Assembly: GCA_012798535.1 (NCBI GenBank)
Contig: JAAZMZ010000063.1
Span: 1 to 64,000 of the forward strand
Reading direction: 5' to 3'
DNA from: Leptolinea sp.
GTDB lineage: Bacteria; Chloroflexota; Anaerolineae; Anaerolineales; Anaerolineaceae
DNA: 64,000 bases
The notes beneath the pieces are model-generated. The model was not told where the DNA came from, made no database searches, and was given only the letters and a program-made list of their open reading frames with translations. How positions within the stretch are numbered: position 1 is the first letter of the stretch; each line of letters opens with the position of its first letter. This document shows positions 60,699 to 64,000 of this stretch, piece by piece. Both the position numbers and the translations under genes were made by a program.

Positions 60699-62951
60699 CT
60701 ATTCATATCTCAGAGCCTCAACCGGCGGCTGCTGGCTGGCGCGGATGGCGGGATACAATCCACCAATTCCACCCAGCAGCAAAGCCACCAGCATGACTCT
60801 GACAAACATCATCAGATTGTATTTCGAGGCCAAGGCTGATCCCATGCTCGGTTCGAGCACCAGCATCCAGCCCAGAAAAAAACCAAAAAGAATACCGGCA
60901 ATTCCACCCAGACCGCCCAGCAGCAGTGATTCTTTGATGATCTGGCCCAGTACCGCCCGTCTTCTCCACCCCAGTGACCGAAGCACGCCTATTTCCCGGG
61001 TTCGTTCCAGAACGGCCATTAACATAGTGTTCATCATACCCAGGCCGCCAAGCAGGATGGCCACGAAGGATATGCCATTCACCATGGCCGTGGAATTTTG
61101 CATATCGGGCATTTCATTGGTAAACTGGCCGGATAAAGCAGCATGCACATCCGGTAACTGTGTGTTGATCTTATCGACTGTCGCTTTGGCTGTGGCTGGA
61201 TCTGCCAGTTTAACGGAATACATGGTCACCTTCCGGGGTTTTCCCGTGAAGTTTTGCGCATCGCGCAGAGTCATGACTCCGCCCATTTCTTCCCAGCCAA
61301 CGCTTGATTCATAAATTCCGACCACTTTGAATCTCGAATTTCCCAATTCCAGAGATTGGCCAATATCTTTATGTAATGAATCTGAGATCATCCGGCCGAT
61401 CATGATCTCGCGGTTGGCCTGGATCTTTCTGCCTTCTACCACATTGAACCGCTGAATACCCTGGCTGTTTGGCGCATATCCTTGAATGACAAAGAAGCCT
61501 TTTCCCGGGAGAACCACAGCTGTAAACAGTAAACCTGTTATGGCCTTTACTTCTGGGAGCGCGGCGATCCTGGCTCCCGAACGTTCATCGATGGTACTGT
61601 AGCTGGTATCTGCTATCCCGGCCTGGCGGATCATGATCTCTGAATCAGTCAGGAACATCGAGGTCATGGAACTGACCATTCCCTGCGTGATCCCATCCAG
61701 GCTGAAGATCGCTCCTACCGTCAGGGCTATACCCCCCAGCGTCAATGCTGTACGCGTGGAACGCTGCCACAGGCTTTGCACAGCCATACCCCCGATCGGG
61801 AAGCGTTTCTTCTTGCCTGCGCTGCCACCGCCTTCATAACGGATGGCTTCCACGGGCTGCAGCCGCGAGGCTTTCCAAGCCGGGTATACCCCGCCCACCA
61901 GTCCAAGGATGAGGACAATAGAAAAAGCCTGCGCGACCAGCGCCGGTTTCACATTCCCTATCGATCCACCCCAGGCTTGAAGAATGCTGGAAAATGACAT
62001 CAGAAAAATGACTCCGAGGACACAGCCGATCACCCCGCCAGACAGGGAGACAATTACAGATTCTCCTAGGATCATCATCATCACCCGGCGGCTGGACCAA
62101 CCGATGGCTCGCAGAACCCCGATCTCACGGGTGCGTTCAAAAACTGCCATCAATTGTGAATTCATCATCCCCACACCACCGATCAGAATTGCCAGCGCGC
62201 TGACAGCCCAGATACTGCCCTTCATGGAATCAACCATCCCCTGTTTGTTGGCAAATTCTTTGGTACCTGCCAGCAGAAGATCAGGGTAACGTTTTTCAAT
62301 TTTTGCTTTAAAACTGGTTTTCATTTCCGGCTTTTTAATTTGAATATAGAAAAGCGAAACCTGGCGGGCTTTACTCAGTAAGGCCTGGCTATCTTCCAAA
62401 CGTAAAACAGCACCGCTGTCTTCAAAGGCGTCACCTGTCTCGTAAATACCCACAATGCGGTATACATTCTGTGTCAAACGGATCGTATCACCCACTTTTT
62501 TGTGCATCGACTCAGCCGCCTGGCTGCCCAGAATGACCGGCTTTCCTTTCGATGAAACTGCCTTATTTGAATAAAGCTCTATTCCCTCTTTAATGATGAA
62601 CTTGTTCAGAATAAAACTATCAGAAGGATAACCAAAGATGAAGAAATACGGCGAATCCTCAGTGGTGACAATCCCCTCGGTCATGCTGCTGACAGCCAAA
62701 ACTTCCGGAAGCGAATTCAATTCTTCGCCTATCTCCTCTTTGACGGAACTCATGCTGATGTCGTAAGAATCCGGCTGACTCAGTACAAAATCCGCCTTGC
62801 TGCCGGTCATCATATTGTTGTAACCAGCCTGAAAACCTTCGGCCATTGTACCAAGGCCGATGATGACAGCGGCGCCGATACTGATGCCCAGCACAGTCAA
62901 TAGAGTTCTAGTCTTGCGTCTCAGCAAGTTCTTGAGAATGATACGCAGCAT
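60699..62951 (-). CDS. ABC permease with two fused FtsX/MacB-type modules
   Basis: 750 residues, about twice a standard MacB/LolC permease. The pattern repeats: NLLRRKTRTLLTVLGISIG at the start, FERTREIGVLRAIGW near residue 275, then a second unit with STRTALTLGGIALTVGA near 400 and LERTREIGVLRSLGW near 655. Each unit has an N-terminal helix, an external domain and three C-terminal helices. The fusion could replace a permease dimer. Confidence 0.9.
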   Translation of the reverse strand: MLRIILKNLLRRKTRTLLTVLGISIGAAVIIGLGTMAEGFQAGYNNMMTGSKADFVLSQPDSYDISMSSVKEEIGEELNSLPEVLAVSSMTEGIVTTEDSPYFFIFGYPSDSFILNKFIIKEGIELYSNKAVSSKGKPVILGSQAAESMHKKVGDTIRLTQNVYRIVGIYETGDAFEDSGAVLRLEDSQALLSKARQVSLFYIQIKKPEMKTSFKAKIEKRYPDLLLAGTKEFANKQGMVDSMKGSIWAVSALAILIGGVGMMNSQLMAVFERTREIGVLRAIGWSSRRVMMMILGESVIVSLSGGVIGCVLGVIFLMSFSSILQAWGGSIGNVKPALVAQAFSIVLILGLVGGVYPAWKASRLQPVEAIRYEGGGSAGKKKRFPIGGMAVQSLWQRSTRTALTLGGIALTVGAIFSLDGITQGMVSSMTSMFLTDSEIMIRQAGIADTSYSTIDERSGARIAALPEVKAITGLLFTAVVLPGKGFFVIQGYAPNSQGIQRFNVVEGRKIQANREIMIGRMISDSLHKDIGQSLELGNSRFKVVGIYESSVGWEEMGGVMTLRDAQNFTGKPRKVTMYSVKLADPATAKATVDKINTQLPDVHAALSGQFTNEMPDMQNSTAMVNGISFVAILLGGLGMMNTMLMAVLERTREIGVLRSLGWRRRAVLGQIIKESLLLGGLGGIAGILFGFFLGWMLVLEPSMGSALASKYNLMMFVRVMLVALLLGGIGGLYPAIRASQQPPVEALRYE

Positions 62952-62968
62952 ATCCGGGTTGTCCTATC

Positions 62969-63646
62969 CTAATTATCTACGACTCTCAGGCCGTGCAGGT
63001 AGTATTCTGAAACCTGTTGAAGGAATTCTTTATCCTGCCAGTTCTGGTCAATATACGGATCATTGATCGCCCGTAGATAGAAAAGACCAATCAGTTCCGC
63101 CAGCAGGAATCGCGAAGCAGCCCGGGGTTCGGTGTTTGGAATCTTACCTGCTTTGATCCATTCAGAAATTTCATTTTCCATCGTCTCAAGGGCTGGTTTG
63201 ACCAGGATGTGAAAATAATGCTCACGAAAATGTGCATTATTGATCGCCTCTCCCATCGTGGCGCGCATCATCGCATCCATCTCATCGAGAAATCCATGCC
63301 GAATACGGAAAGTCTTGTCCAGTAGATCTTTATGTAAATCATTGGAAGTGTCTTCGATGATAAATTCATCGAAGTTCGCATCATTGGCCAGCTTTTCCAG
63401 AATAGCCAGCAGGATGTGATCTTTACTTTCAAAGTAGGAATAGATCAAGCCTTCTGAAACACCGGCTTCTTCCGCAATGTTTTGTGTGGTGGCACGCTGG
63501 TAGCCTTTTTCGGCAAAAACAGAAGAGGCCGCGGAGATAATTTGTTCACGGCGTTCTTCGATTCGTTGCAGGCGGCGTTCCTCTTTTTTTCCTACTTGAT
63601 ATTCAAACAACGCCTTATCGACTTTGCCATCCGAGGTTTTTTCCAT
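62969..63646 (-). CDS. TetR-family regulator of the ABC efflux operon
   Basis: 225 residues from ATG 63646 (GGAGG nine bases upstream). HTH: IISAASSVFAEKGYQRATTQNIAEEAGVSEGLIYSYFESKDHILLAIL. It is the first gene of the operon, 17 nt before the permease. An inverted repeat overlaps its own transcription start, so it probably represses the whole efflux operon until a ligand binds. Confidence 0.9.
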   Translation of the reverse strand: MEKTSDGKVDKALFEYQVGKKEERRLQRIEERREQIISAASSVFAEKGYQRATTQNIAEEAGVSEGLIYSYFESKDHILLAILEKLANDANFDEFIIEDTSNDLHKDLLDKTFRIRHGFLDEMDAMMRATMGEAINNAHFREHYFHILVKPALETMENEISEWIKAGKIPNTEPRAASRFLLAELIGLFYLRAINDPYIDQNWQDKEFLQQVSEYYLHGLRVVDN

Positions 63647-63659
63647 ATTTTTGAGCCTC

Positions 63660-63684
63660 CACTCATTTTTTGAGTGATTGCTCA
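63660..63684. promoter_or_regulatory. Probable TetR operator
   Basis: Two overlapping palindromes: CACTCA/TGAGTG (63660-63676) and TGAGTGATTGCTCA (63671-63684). They lie just downstream of the -10 box of the regulator's promoter. Confidence 0.7.
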
Positions 63685-63686
63685 AT

Positions 63687-63714
63687 ATTTTATACCAGTT
63701 GGATTTTTCGTCAA
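63687..63714 (-). promoter_or_regulatory. Promoter of the TetR-ABC efflux operon
   Basis: Minus strand: -35 TTGACG (63709-63714), 16-nt spacer, -10 TAAAAT (63687-63692), followed at once by the operator. Confidence 0.7.
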
Positions 63715-63726
63715 GAGGTCTGACGA

Positions 63727-64000
63727 TTATTGGTCATCCTCATCGGTTTCAGCCGGTGTTTCTTCAGACGCAGCTCCCATATCGCTGTACGCCAGGATCA
63801 TGGCAGCCTGTGTAGCAGATTCATATGCCGGGCCAAGTTCATCCTCCATAAGAAATGTCCGGATGATTTCGGGTTGTCCCAGACGTCTTAATATTGGCAG
63901 GCTTACCTTTGGCAATTTGACCTGAACGGAAAAAGCCGATAGCTGCTCGCCGATCTCCCAGAAGGTTACAGGATTGTCTTCAAGCGGAGTGGAACTATCC
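63727..64000 (-). CDS. Unidentified protein (partial, N-terminus outside window)
   Basis: 91 codons are visible; the frame is open to the right edge. The segment reads NPVTFWEIGEQLSAFSVQVKLPKVSLPILRRLGQPEI and ends in a very acidic tail (EETPAETDEDDQ). A short TTG-started version at 63915 is possible, but the open frame upstream argues for a longer protein. Not recognised. Confidence 0.55.
   Translation of the reverse strand, partial: DSSTPLEDNPVTFWEIGEQLSAFSVQVKLPKVSLPILRRLGQPEIIRTFLMEDELGPAYESATQAAMILAYSDMGAASEETPAETDEDDQ

Overview
The window reads as chromosomal DNA of a mesophilic Chloroflexota bacterium, most likely class Anaerolineae. This is an inference from gene content (a free-standing NuoE-NuoF fusion, long GAF and HD-GYP sensors, a compact liv operon, FHA and AI-2E membrane proteins), from the intergenic GGTTCGACAGGCTCACC-type repeats near 39.9-40.1 kb, and from roughly 50% GC. 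No rRNA or other diagnostic marker is present. Two genes are cut by the window edges: an M24 peptidase at the left and an unidentified protein at the right.

Layout. 0-2.6 kb: an M24 peptidase, a PfkB-type sugar kinase and two small membrane proteins. 2.6-8.1 kb: a tightly overlapping surface-polysaccharide operon (RffA-like aminotransferase, methyltransferase, WbqC protein, GT2 glycosyltransferase, GT-C-like membrane protein). 8.2-20.2 kb: housekeeping and signalling genes (VTT protein, uridine kinase, PAS/GAF histidine kinase, tRNA-Thr, GT4 glycosyltransferase, DNA polymerase IV, NuoE-NuoF fusion, AI-2E-type permease, FHA protein). 20.4-25.7 kb: a complete branched-chain amino-acid ABC transporter behind a good sigma-70-type promoter and a leader of about 240 nt. 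26-33.5 kb: a small membrane protein, Ada, a partner-switching cassette (STAS, anti-sigma-type kinase, multi-GAF PP2C phosphatase), a HAD phosphatase, an FtsB-like protein and tRNA-Leu. 33.7-41.9 kb: UbiE/MenG, a Cache/PAS/GAF/HD-GYP protein, RarD, PPK2, and a TetR-MFS pair.

The accessory region is 42.0-47.6 kb. A complete tRNA-Lys(UUU) lies at its right end, and at least four further partial copies of that tRNA's 3' half lie to the left (about 42.92, 43.02, 43.08 and 43.85 kb, with a weaker one at 42.05 kb). This is the footprint of repeated integration at one tRNA gene. The newest-looking element (about 43.85-47.55 kb) carries a tyrosine integrase with all six catalytic residues, a winged-helix protein whose linker DNA contains a cluster of palindromes and a TAG/CTA hairpin, a three-gene operon of small proteins including two paralogous helix-turn-helix proteins, about 1 kb of GC-rich DNA with no credible gene, and a chain of strong hairpins next to the tRNA.

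Directly beyond the tRNA, at 47725-47979, is a gene that ordinary gene calling would miss: a SelW/Rdx-family selenoprotein with an in-frame TGA in a CxxU motif, followed by a bacterial SECIS-like hairpin. It is translationally coupled to trpS and followed by dtd. From 49.4 to 64 kb come an atypical PyrD-like/PyrK pair, an SPFH protein, RarA, a histidine phosphatase, a class-A beta-lactamase-like protein, a second HD-GYP sensor, GDP-mannose 4,6-dehydratase, and a TetR-regulated ABC efflux module with a duplicated permease.
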